Part shown: piece by piece, positions 1 to 10,831 of the stretch
How the letters are laid out: the number at the start of each line of letters is the position of its first letter
Position numbering within the stretch: the stretch's first letter is position 1
Assembly: GCA_014843695.1 (NCBI GenBank)
Contig: CM026401.1
Location: 31,844,067-31,908,066 of the forward strand
DNA length: 64,000 nucleotides
Reading direction: 5' to 3'
DNA from: Archivesica marissinica
Taxonomy: Eukaryota > Mollusca > Bivalvia > Venerida > Vesicomyidae
Translations under genes and position numbers: made by a program
The notes under the pieces: generated by a model
What the model saw: only the letters and a program-made list of their open reading frames with translations
What the model was told of the DNA's origin: nothing
The model's database searches: none

Positions 1-3000
1 TATACAGATCGTATGTCTGTACGAGGAATGTGGTATACAGATCGTATGTCTGTACGAGGAATGTGGTATACAGATCGTATGTCTGTACGAGGAATGTGGT
101 ATGCAGATCGTATGTCTGTACGAGGAATGTTGTATACAGATCGTCCGTCTGTATCAGGAATGTGGTATACAGATCGTCCGTCTGTACCAGGAATGTGGTA
201 TGCAGATCGTATATATGTACGAGGAATGCGATATGCATATCGTATGTCTGTACGAGGAATGTGGTATACATATCGTGTGTATGTGCAAGGAATGTGGTAT
301 ACAGATCGTATGTCTGTACGAGTAATGTGGTATGCATATCGTATGTGTGTGCAAGGAATGTGATATACAGATCGTATATCTGTACGAGGAATGTGGTATA
401 CAGATCGTATGTCTATATGAGGAGTGTGGTTTACAGATCGTATGTATGTACGAGGAATGTGGTATACAGATCGTATGTATGTACGAGTAATGTGGTATGC
501 GGATCGTATATCTGTGCAATGAATGTGATATACAGATCGTATGTATGTGCAAGGAATGTGGTATACAGATCGTATGTCTATACGAGTAATGTGGTATGCA
601 TATCGTATGTGTGTGCAAGGAATGTGATATACAGATCGAACGTCTGTATGAGGAATGTAGTATACAGATCGTATGTCTGTGCAAGGAATGTGGTTTACAG
701 ATCGTATGTCTGTATGAGGAATGTGGTATACAGATCGTATGTCTGTGCAAGGAATGTGGTATACAGATCGTATGTCTGTACCAGGAATGTGGTATACAGA
801 TCGTATGTCTGTGCAAGGAATGTGGTTTACAGATCGTGTGACTGTGCAAGGAATGTGGTATACAGATCGTATGTCTGTGCAAGGAATGTGGTATACAGAT
901 CGTATGCCTGGGCAAAGAATGTGGTACACAGACCGTATGTCTGTGCAACGAATGTGGTATACAGATCGTATATCTGTACGAGGAATGTGGTATACAGATC
1001 GTATGTCTGTACGAGGAATGTGGTATACAGATCGTATGTCTATACGAGGAATGTGGTATACATATCGTATGTATGTGCAAGGAATGTGGTATACATATCG
1101 TCCGTCTGTACCAGGAATGTGGCATACATATCGTCCGTCTGTACCAGAAATGTGGCATACATATCGTCCGTCTGTACCAGGAATGTGACATACATATCGT
1201 CCGTCTGTATCAGGAATGTGGCATACATATTGTCCGTCTGTACCAGGAATGTGGCATACATATCGTCCGTCTGTACCAGAAATGTGGTATCCAGATCGTC
1301 CGTCTGTATCAGGAAAATGGTTTACTACCGCCAGTCTGTACCAGGAATGTGACATACATATCGTCCGTCTGTACCAGGAATGTGGCATACATATCGTCCG
1401 TCTGTACCAGAAATGTGGCATATATATCGTCCGTCTGTACCAGAAATGTGGCATACATATCGTCCGTCTGTACCAGGAATGTGGCATACATATTGTCCGT
1501 CTGTACCAGGAATGTGGCATACATATCGTCCGTCTGTACCAGGAATATGGTATCCAGATCGTCCGTCTGTATCAGGAATGTGGCATACATATCGTCCGTC
1601 TGTATCAGGAATGTGGCATACATATTGTCCGTCTGTACCAGGAATGTGGCATACATATTGTCCGTCTGTACCAGGAATGTGGCATACATATCGTCCGTCT
1701 GTACCAGAAATGTGGTATCCAGATCGTCCGTCTGTATCAGGAAAATGGTTTACTACCGCCAGTCTGTACCAGGAATGTGACATACATATCGTCCGTCTCT
1801 ATCAGGAATGTGGCATACATATTGTCCGTCTGTACCAGGAATGTGGTATCCAGATCGTCCGTCTGTATCAGGAAAATGGTTTACTACCACCAGTCTGTAC
1901 CAGGAATGTGACATACATATCGTCCGTCTGTACCACTAATGAGACATACATATCGTCCGTCTGTACCACGAATGAGACATACATATCGTCCGTCTGTACC
2001 ACGAATGAGACATACATATCGTCCGTCTGTACCACGAATGAGACATACATATCGTCCGTCTGTACCACGAATGAGACATACATATCGTCCGTCTGTACCA
2101 CGAATGAGACATACATATCGTCCGCCTGTACCACGAATGAGACATACATATCGTCCGTCTGTACCACGAAAATGGCATACTACCGCCAGTCTGTACCACG
2201 AATGAGACATACATATCGTCCGTCTGTACCACGAATGAGACATACATATCGTCCGTCTGTACCACGAATGAGACATACATATCGTCCGTCTGTACCACGA
2301 ATGAGACATACATATCGTCCGTTTGTACCAGGAATGAGACATACATATCGTCCGTCTGTACCTCGAATGAGACATACATATCGTCCGTCTGTACCACGAA
2401 TGAGACACACATATCGTCCGTCTGTACCACGAATGAGACACACATATCGTCCTTCTGTACCACGAATGAGACACACATATCGTCCGTCTATACCACGAAT
2501 GAGACATACATATCGTCCGTCTGTACCACGAATGAGACATACATATCGCCCGTCTGTACCACGAATGAGACATACATATCGTCCGTCTGTACCACGAATG
2601 AGACATACATATCGTCCGTCTGTACCACGAATGAGACATACATATCGTCCGTCTGTACCAGGAATGAGACATACATATCGTCCGTCTGTACTAGGAATGT
2701 GACATACATATCGCCCGTCTGTACCACGAATGAGACATACATATCGTCCGTCTGTACCACGAATGAGACATACATATCGTCCGTCTGTACCACGAATGAG
2801 ACATACATATCGTCCGTCTGTACCAGGAATGAGACATACATATCGTCCGTCTGTACCAGGAATGAGACATACATATCGTCCGTCTGTACCAGGAATGAGA
2901 CATACATATCGTCCGTCTGTACCAGGAATGAGACATACATATCGTCCGTCTGTACCACGAATGAGACACACATATCGTCCGTCTGTACCACGAATGAGAC

Positions 3001-3466
3001 ATACATATCGTCCGTCTGTACCACAAATAAGACATACATATCGTCCGTCTGTACCACGAATGAGACATACATATCGTCCGTCTGTACCAGGAATGAGACA
3101 TACATATCGTCCGTCTGTACCACGAATGAGACATACATATCGTCCGTCTGTACCACAAATAAGACATACATATCGTCCGTCTGTACCACGAATGAGACAT
3201 ACATATCGTCCGTCTGTACCAGGAATGAGACATACATATCGTCCGTCTGTACCACGAATGAGACATACATATCGTCCGTCTGTACCACGAATGAGACATA
3301 CATATCGTCCGTCTGTACCAGGAATGAGACATACATATCGTCCGTCTGTACCACGAATGAGACATACATATCGTCCGTCTGTACCAGGAATGTGACATAC
3401 ATATCGTCCGTCTGTAGCAGGAATGTGACATACATATCGTCCGTCTGTACCAGGAATGAGACATAC
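1..3466. repeat. 33-bp minisatellite array, about 105 copies
   Basis: Head-to-tail 33-bp monomers run from the first base to about 3466, so the array continues off the window. Three blocks differ by shared substitutions: about 1-1090 (core cagatcgtatgtctgtacga), about 1090-1930 (core catatcgtccgtctgtacca with aggaatgtgg), and about 1930-3466 (same core with cgaatgagac). Four 32-bp variant monomers carry tactaccgccagtctg-type sequence (anchors at 1321, 1749, 1880, 2176). Because 33 is a multiple of three and monomers lack stops, long open frames occur on both strands; I regard these as artefacts. Confidence 0.97.
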
Positions 3467-3827
3467 GATGAATATGGCATTCAATACATGTCAACACTTA
3501 ACACGCTGCTTAATTAAGACCTGCCTAAACAGTTCACTTTTTGTGTGTTCGAGTTTATAATGGTCTGTCGGCCCGAAGTATTGACTTGGCTCGGCTTGAC
3601 TCCAAGGTGTACCCCCTCACGTCTTAATACATATCCAAAAGGATAAAACAAAATTATATAGAAAGCTTTATTCGGGTTGTATATTTAATGCCTAAATATA
3701 GACTAACTTTGCGCTCATAACATAATGGTTGGACTGTGACGGTTAATTCACCATTCAACCAGTTTAAACCCTGTGCGGGAGTTTTGTATTAGAAAGCAAT
3801 AATCCTGCATAGCATAACATAACATTT

Positions 3828-3988
3828 GGACTTGGAATGTGCACACAGATATTTCAATTTTTCAAGTTTGATTTCGTCTACTATTTGTAAATTGTAACAT
3901 AATTGCTTATATTGTTTGCACTGTATATGGATTATTGATTTATTTGCATTTAAAATTCCATTCCTAAGCGACCCTCGGTATCTAGTAT
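3828..3988 (-). repeat. 161-bp duplicated segment, copy 1
   Basis: Nearly identical to 4320-4480, 492 bp downstream in the same orientation; the clear difference is caagtttg here against cacgtttg there. On the minus strand both copies keep an open frame of about 50 residues (RYRGSLRNGILNANKS at its start), so it may be a fragment of a decayed coding element. The source is not recognised. Confidence 0.85.
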
Positions 3989-4319
3989 TTGTCATTGTAA
4001 CTTTTAGTGGTGCATTTTGTTACGACACAGTAGAGAACTAAAAATAATGGAGGTAAAAAATATGCAAATAAACATAATACTTGTGGTTGATGTTGGGCAT
4101 CATAATACCCTAATTTGTATAATTTCAATAAAAAAATGAAAATTAGCCTTTACACTACTAATTGTATTATCATTAATAGCTACATTTTTGTATATAGAGG
4201 TGGTAAGGGTTGGCTGATGGGGAGGATGGAGGCCAACATTTATTTAATAATATGTATACACAATGACAACATACGAGTACTAGAATTAATTAATTAATGC
4301 TTAAAGCCACACTATGGGT

Positions 4320-4480
4320 GGACTTGGAATGTGCACACAGATATTTCAATTTTTCACGTTTGATTTCGTCTACTATTTGTAAATTGTAACATAATTGCTT
4401 ATATTGTTTGCACTGTATATGGATTATTGATTTATTTGCATTTAAAATTCCATTCCTAAGCGACCCTCGGTATCTAGTAT
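4320..4480 (-). repeat. 161-bp duplicated segment, copy 2
   Basis: Second copy of 3828-3988. Flanking sequences of the two copies differ, so the duplication boundaries are sharp (ggacttgg at one end, tctagtat at the other). Confidence 0.85.
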
Positions 4481-5463
4481 AGACACACTTTCCAATCTGA
4501 AGCAGAGATAAACCACAGACGCTTGTGGTCTGCACACATGGTTATTGTTATTGTATTCTGAAAGCTTAAATGTATAGCTAGCCTGGGTTCCAGTCTGTCG
4601 ATTTTTCACTTTTTAACTTCTAGCCAAATGACATTATTGGAATTGGTATTTGATCTTTTAAAACATTTTTTAGTTTGCGCAGTAGTGCTTATTTTTCGTT
4701 CAGTATTTTTCATTCCATTACATCTTAATAAGATTTTAAATTTCAATTAGCGACTGCTTTTCAGCTTTATCTCACACATGTAGTTATCACATGTACATGT
4801 ATATACTATAGTAGTGCAATATGTTATAGATGAATGATGTATATATGCATAGTCTCTTGTAACTCTGAATTGAGTGGCAATGTACTTTTTAGTATGTAAA
4901 CTATATTCTATGTTTGTTATATGCTGTACATTGATGAGACTGAAATAAAGAATAAAATATAATAAAATATAAAATATAATTGTTGATATGATCAGAAACT
5001 CAATACGGCCCAATTAATAGTAATAGGTGTTAAAATATATTTATTTGACTGACCAGGCAAAATATATCGACGCCTGTTCCCAGACTAATGTATAGCATGA
5101 AGGGGCTTTAATTTACAGGTGTAATTGTTTATCATAGCATTAAACTAAATATTGGTATAGATAATATGACAATATCTAAAAAAAAACTATAAAAAAAACG
5201 AGATGAATCAAAATATACCTAAAAGTTTAAAAAAAATGTTTACCTACGTTTCAATAAAAATTGCATAGTGTAAATATTTCTACAACAATTTCTACAATGT
5301 GTGTGTTTTACGTTTATAAATAGTTGCTTTACGGTTGCATAATTAATTAGCTACATGTATATTGATATAGTGATTTGCTGTCGCCATCTTTGTTTATATG
5401 TACATGTATGCCGCATGGGCCTGGTACCTTCTGGATTTAAACTAATAAAACGTTGAAACGTTT

Positions 5464-6160
5464 GAAACTTTATTATAAGAAACTTTATTATAAGAAACTT
5501 TATGTTTGATTTCACATTTACAACAAAACCATTATGTTTGAATTGACAGTTATAGCAAAAACATTATGTTTGAATTCACAGTTACAACAAAAACATTTTG
5601 TTTGAATTGACAGTTACAACAAAACCATTATGTTTGAATTGACAGTTACAACACAAACATTATGTTTGAATTGACAGTTACAACAAAACCATTATGTTTG
5701 AATTGACAGTTACAACACAAACATTATGTTTGAATTGACAGTTACAACAAAACCATTATGTTTGAATTGACAGTTACAACAAAACCATTATGTTTGAATT
5801 GACAGTTACAACAAAACCATTATGTTTGAATTGACAGTTACAACACAAACATTATGTTTGAATTGACAGTTACAACAAAACCATTATGTTTGAATTGACA
5901 GTTACAACAAAACCATTATGTTTGAATTGACAGTTATAACAAAACCATTATGTTTGAATTGATAGTTACAACAAAAACATTATGTTTGAATTGACAGTTA
6001 CAACAAAACCATTACGATTGAATTGACAGTTACAACAAAACCATTATGTTTGAATTCACAGTTACAACAAAACCATTGTTTGAATTCACATTTACAACAA
6101 AACAATTATGTTTGAATTCACATTTACAACAAAACCAGGTTGTTTGATTTCACATTTAAC
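5464..6160. repeat. 32-bp minisatellite, about 20 copies
   Basis: Monomer core tatgtttgaattgacagtta followed by caacaaaaccat. The edges (5464-5560, 6050-6160) carry diverged gaattcaca or gatttcaca versions, while the middle is nearly uniform. It starts with a short three-copy run of gaaactttattataa. Confidence 0.95.
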
Positions 6161-6576
6161 GGCAGTGTAATAGATCTAGCTAAATTTAATGTGACAACCA
6201 TACCTGAAATTCGTTTCTATGATTCTCAATAAGGTAACATCGCGGTAAATCAATATGTAAATATTCATCTCTAGCAGATATACTTGTAAGTTCTGTTCCA
6301 TTTCCTTATTGGATTCACTACTGCTGACTGCAGCTTGGATACGAGACGCACACGCACAGTCGGACCTGAAGCGTCGATCAGTTGAACACTGAACATTTTG
6401 ACGAGGTATTTGATTACATTTATTTTAAAGAATGCGTTTATGTTTAGGTAACTTTTATTAGCAACTACTGCTGTTATATAAATCAAAGCCTTGGGTTAGT
6501 TTAAACATTATTTATTTCAGTAGTTGTACATGTTGTGGCAAACCCTCTCTTTCTCTTATATAGATTGTCCGGTATA

Positions 6577-6724
6577 AATGCTCTAACCAGGGTCTATCCT
6601 ACCGTAGACTCGCTGGGGTTGTCTAGGCGGTTTCTCTACGGTCCTTCAATAATGCTCTAACCAGGGTCTATCCTATCGTAGACTCGCTGGCGTTGTCTAG
6701 GGGGTTTCTCTATGGTCCTTCAAT
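6577..6724. repeat. Tandem duplication of a 74-bp unit
   Basis: Two copies, 6577-6650 and 6651-6724, beginning aatgctctaaccagggtcta; they differ at a few positions (ggggttg/ggcgttg, ctacgg/ctatgg). No function is evident. Confidence 0.9.
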
Positions 6725-7740
6725 AATTTATAACTCAACACAGTCTATCAATTTCCTTTGTATCATATAATTTATAACAATCGCCTTTAATTTATATTAT
6801 TACATGTACCATATATTCGTATTATCTCGTATCTTATTGTTCGCCTCACTATTTCCTTATGTTCATAATAGTCCCATATGACTAAATTAATTTCCTTCCT
6901 TCATCAAACTATTCCAATTGATATATTAATTAGCCAAAACAATCGTTTCTTACACGGCCTAATTATCTTCCGTTCACGTATTTAATACGACTTTAATATT
7001 TAAGAGTTAATACTTCTTTAAATATTAATTTTTCTAACTATCATAGAAACAGTATCTATCTTTAAAAGTGAGTTACATTTATTCCTTAGATGCCTCCTTG
7101 GCAGGATAATAATGCACTAATTTCTTCATCATTTCTCATTTCTTAAATAGCAAAATTAACATCTATTACAGACATAACGGCGCCAAACATCTGTGATGTT
7201 ATACAATATTATGACTTGTTTCTCTGTCATCTATAAAGCGGCTATATTCTTACATAACTGACCACCTGCACTCGGTAGTGAAAATGTTCCCGCGCAAACA
7301 GAGACCTGATAATTTAGGCGCGAAAATAATAGCAGACGATTATACATATTACATAGCAGACGATTATACATATTACATAAAATCATAATCTTACATGGTT
7401 AACAATGTATCATATATATAAATAAATAAATGTATTTATAAAATACATTTCTATATGACAATATTTATTCGTGCAAATAGATGTTTGTTTTTACTATCTT
7501 TTGCACAATGTAATCAAGAAATGAACATTTTACATATAATTTAACAGCAGTAGACTGAAAGGAATTAGAACGAAAGAAAACTTATATAGTTCTTTTCCCT
7601 GGGTTTTGGGATAGTTGTTGGAGATGGTAATATTAGCGCAGTGGTTATCTCAAAATATAAATTTAATAAGCGTTTAGGCAAAGCCAAAATAAACACTGGT
7701 TTCTTTCAAATAAAATATAAATCAATAAGCAGGTGTCGAT
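6725..7740. other. Non-coding AT-rich interval
   Basis: No exon or repeat array recognised, apart from short local duplications such as gcagacgattatacatatta near 7330-7375. Confidence 0.5.
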
Positions 7741-7756
7741 TTTTTTATATTCAATT

Positions 7757-8414
7757 CTAATCCAATCCATAATCTTGTAGTAGTGTAATGTGTTTCTCAT
7801 AACGTCATTGTGCAATTCGTTGTTCTCGCGGATTAGATCCGCCAGTCGTCACCGACGACGCGGGGGCTCGACTTGCTCATCGTCAGAACTTAGATTCGCA
7901 GCGATGTTGTCGCGACGATCTCCGGCTGCAGTAGCACGACGACCAGCCGCTCTTTAAGGAGCACGGGCAACCTGGTTACCCGCCCTCCGTGGGGCACGGC
8001 CGTCTGCTCTTGGCCTCTATCATCATGTACTGGCGCCTGCTGGTTATCATCCTGTACAGGTGCGGGCTGGTTATCACCCTGTACTGGCGCGGGCTGGTTA
8101 TCATCCTGTACTGGCGCGGGCTGGTTATCATCCTGTACTGGCGCGGGCTGGTTATCACCCTGTACTCGCACGGGCTGGTTATCATCCTGTACTGGCGCGG
8201 GCTGGTAATCACCCTGTACTGGCACGGGCTGGTTATCATCCTGTACTGGCACGGGCTGGTTATCATCCTGTACTGGCACGGGCTGGTAATCGTCCTGTAC
8301 TGGCGCGGGCTGGTTATCACCCTGTACTGGCGCGGGCTGGTTATCATCCTGTACTGGTGCGGGCTGGTTATCACCCTGTACTGGCACGGGCTGGTTATCA
8401 TCATGTACATGCAC
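7757..8414 (-). pseudogene. Decayed second gene of the transposon, with 9-residue repeats
   Basis: From 8414 leftwards the frame encodes about 14 copies of a nine-residue unit (DDNQPAPVQ with V and G variants), matching the 27-bp DNA repeat. Past the repeats the best continuation is in another frame: a basic/acidic stretch ending LSSDDEQVEPPRRR, an in-frame TGA, then RLADLIRENNELHNDVM and LLQDYGLD before a terminal stop at 7757-7759. That tail looks like a short amphipathic helix or zipper. At least one frameshift and two stops (TAA near 7953, TGA near 7851) make it a pseudogene. Assignment as transposon gene 2 rests on position; no family is recognised from sequence. Confidence 0.5.
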
Positions 8415-8432
8415 GGGCTGGTTATCATGATT
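8034..8432. repeat. 27-bp tandem repeat, about 14 copies
   Basis: Monomer core tatcatcctgtactggcgcg with gggctggt. The period is nine codons and the repeat lies inside the minus-strand frame 7757-8414. It is far richer in GC than the flanks. Confidence 0.93.
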
Positions 8433-8473
8433 GGGGATGTGTAAATTATATATATATCCTTTAGACTACCGTC

Positions 8474-9127
8474 TTGCTGTCAGCAAGGAACAGAACATTA
8501 TTGTTTATGATTTGGGCAAGAACATATCCAACATACCATGTGTTGGCCACCATGTTTGGTGTAAGTGTTGGCACTGTGAGTCTTGAAGTCAGACATATTA
8601 TCCCACTGATTTATGACAAGTTAAGGCATTTTGTTGTTTGGCCGACAGTGGTTGAATGGCTATGGAGGGTACATGGGCCAAACTGCATATGGTTGTGGTT
8701 GCTATAGATCGAACGTCCCATCAAATGTATCGACAAGAAATAGAACCACAATAACGGTATTATTCGGGGCACCGTAACTATCATTGCATGCACTCACGGG
8801 TGGTGGTTGATGTGCATCGACACATCGAGAGTGGATATCTAGGTCATCTTGACGATGCCCAACAATACGGCTTGATGGAACAGGTTGGACCAGACTTACA
8901 TTTTCCAGACGATTTGCTTATTTTAGGCGACACAAATCTACCCTAATCGCGATTATGTTATGAACGCATATACCTCGAAAGCAGCCAGGAGAAAGACAAA
9001 AGTGTGGTAAACTAAATAGATATATCACAAAATACAGAGTGCGCGTAGAGCATGCTATGGCAGATATCAAATGTTATAGATGTGTTGGTACTGTGTGGAG
9101 AAACCCCAGAAATATGTTGTCCTAAAC
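8474..9127 (+). pseudogene. DDE_Tnp_4 (Harbinger-like) transposase pseudogene
   Basis: The first 60 residues show the helix-turn-helix segment of this family (ARTYPTYHVLATMFGVSVGT, then VRHIIPLIYDKL and FVVWPTVVEW). A frameshift near 8690 leads into VVVAIDRTSHQMYRQEIEPQ, which holds the first catalytic Asp, followed by an in-frame TAA and RYYSGHRNYHCMHSRVVVDV. The second Asp lies in LILGDTNLP near 8930. After further frameshifts and stops, RVRVEHAMADIKCYR near 9045-9090 supplies the expected Glu. All three acidic positions survive but in different frames, so the enzyme is dead. The start is the first Met of the open segment. Family membership is established knowledge of motif order; exact subfamily is inference. 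Confidence 0.82.
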
Positions 9128-9499
9128 GGTGTCCATGTGTTTCGTTGTGTGTAGGCGCAAGCAAATGGAACTGATTCTTTAAGAAATAAAATAAAATAGT
9201 ATGGCTATATCCGATTTCTTTTCTTTGAATTATTTTCGTTACAAGTGGCTTGGATGTATGGGGTTTTCATTTTACTGGCATGGCTAACCCAGATAAATAG
9301 AAGGCAACAGTCCATATAGAAATCCTACACAGTCATGCCAACTACAAAGGACAGTAATGTACAGTTCACAGTATAGTGTACGCCTCACAAAATAAATAAC
9401 CCCTTGCTACAGCCATGCATTAATTTTATATTGTACAATAAACTTGAGAAAACCCCCAATATTTTATCGTCATCCGATGTTCATCTCGTCATCAGAATA

Positions 9500-10310
9500 G
9501 GTTAGAAATGCCTATTAAACTAGCACCCTGTGAATTATGAACTCCAACAAAATGTTAAACGTTCTATCAACATGGTGTGACAAACATGATATGTGTTTGA
9601 ATGAAACAAAAAGCAAAATTGTACATTTTAGACCAAAATCGGTGGCTAGAACGATGTCTGATTTCAAATGTGAAGATAAAAATATTGCCATAGTTGGCAA
9701 ATATGTCTACATTGGCTTATTATTGGATGACTTACTGAACTAATATGTAGCGCCATGTTTGTACAGGCAGCAAGCAGAGCTCTGAGTTTACTAATTGCCA
9801 ACTACAAGTATTGGGGGGGGGGCGGAATGCCATCGTGTATATAAACAGTTGTATGATTCAATGATATGACCAGTTATATCATACGCTGTATGTATATGGG
9901 GCACACACAGATTGTCTTGTATTGAGGCAATAGCAAATAGGGCCATGAGATGTGTTATGGGTACTGGCAAGTGCACCCCTAACTCTGTTGTTAGCGGTGA
10001 TATGGGCTGGGACACTGTGTATGTTAAGCAGTTGAAATGTATCTCCTACCTATAGTGTCGGTACACAACCATGACTCGCAATCGGCTAAATTTTATAGTG
10101 TTCAATAATTCATTACATCTGGGTAATGGAACATGTAAGAACTGGCATTACAGAGTTATGGAATTGTTTCATAAATATGGATGTGGTGAATACTGTGATA
10201 TAGATATTCAGGTTAATAAGTATATCGTAGCAAATAAATTAATTGATTGAGCAATGGCTCTGTTTCTAAATGACTGTATTGAATCTGTTCGTATGGACAT
10301 ATAGTATACA
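9500..10310 (+). pseudogene. Decayed LINE reverse transcriptase, C-terminal half
   Basis: The open piece 9537-9743 reads MLNVLSTWCDKHDMCLNETK, then KIVHFRPKS and KYVYIGLLLDDLL, the thumb side of a non-LTR reverse transcriptase just after the catalytic YADD region. Reading on through frameshifts gives AASRALSLLIANYK, MPSCVYKQLYDSMI, PVISYAVCIWGTHR, AIANRAMRCVMGTGKCTPN and DMGWDTVYVKQLKC, the usual order of the C-terminal region of invertebrate mobile-element polymerases. There are several stops (near 9868, 10055, 10250) and a poly-G indel at 9812-9821. It is 5'-truncated and ends just before the channel gene. Confidence 0.8.
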
Positions 10311-10394
10311 GTGGTAATAGTTGAGGACATACAGCATATTTAAGTATGATTTTAATACTAAACCATACATTGTAAAGGTAATGCCCTACTCATA

Positions 10395-10694
10395 GATGAG
10401 AGTATTGCATGTTTCAGTGTAGACGAGATGTCTGGTGAGGGTGGTAAGGACTGTGAGAATAGCGATGATATAGATGAGAGTATTGCATGTTTCGGATTAG
10501 ACGAGATGTCTGGTGAGGGCGTTAAGGACTGTGAGAATGGTGATGATATAGATGAGCATTCATTGTTTCAGATTAGACGAAATGTCAGGTGAGGGCGATA
10601 AGGACTGTGAGAATAGCAATGAGATGCACATTGCATGCTTCAGGGTAGACGAGATAGCAGAGGAGAGCGATAAGAACAGCGATGTGATCACTAA
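10395..10694 (+). repeat. 78-bp tandem repeat (26-residue acidic coding unit), about 4 copies
   Basis: Copies start at 10395, 10473, 10551 and about 10623. The unit encodes an acidic, cysteine-containing peptide with DESIACF, VDEMSGEG and KDCEN blocks. Copies 1 and 2 share a frame. Copy 3 lacks two bases near its start, which moves copies 3 and 4 into the frame that continues into the T1 domain of the channel. Copy 4 is diverged (VDEIAEESDKNSD). Confidence 0.85.
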
Positions 10695-10831
10695 CAACAA
10701 CGTTAATGTAGACGAACAACATGTGAAACCATCTGTAGTCAGGATTAACGTCAGCGGAGTCACTTACGAGTTGGACATTGACGAAATCCGAAGGGCGCCT
10801 TCGTCACGATTATGCAGATTGGTCTGCAATG
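10552..10831 (+). CDS. K+ channel exon 1 (N-terminus and first half of T1)
   Basis: Ends RRAPSSRLCRLVCN with donor gtaaat at 10832, phase 1. The T1 signature is VVRINVSGVTYELDIDEIRR. An acceptor-like tttcag ends at 10572, so an upstream exon cannot be excluded. Confidence 0.75.

Larger units (their letters stand above)
3467..5460. other. Non-coding AT-rich interval
   Basis: No convincing exon, RNA gene or promoter is visible. It contains the duplicated 161-bp segment listed separately; the rest looks like unconstrained AT-rich DNA. Confidence 0.6.
7757..9180. mobile_element. Relic of a two-gene Harbinger-like DNA transposon
   Basis: A degenerate DDE_Tnp_4-type transposase on + (8474-9127) lies head-to-head with a degenerate repeat-containing reading frame on - (7757-8414). 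The two starts are about 60 bp apart around an AT-rich spacer (8432-8470). PIF/Harbinger-class elements typically carry two genes, a DDE transposase and a second DNA-binding-type protein; the divergent arrangement here is consistent with that. I did not find terminal inverted repeats or target duplications, so the outer limits are uncertain. Confidence 0.55.

Noticed and set aside
13..3517. Long open frames on both strands (up to 440 codons)
   Set aside because: They are translations of the 33-bp array; the period is 11 codons and the monomer has no stop, so openness carries no information.
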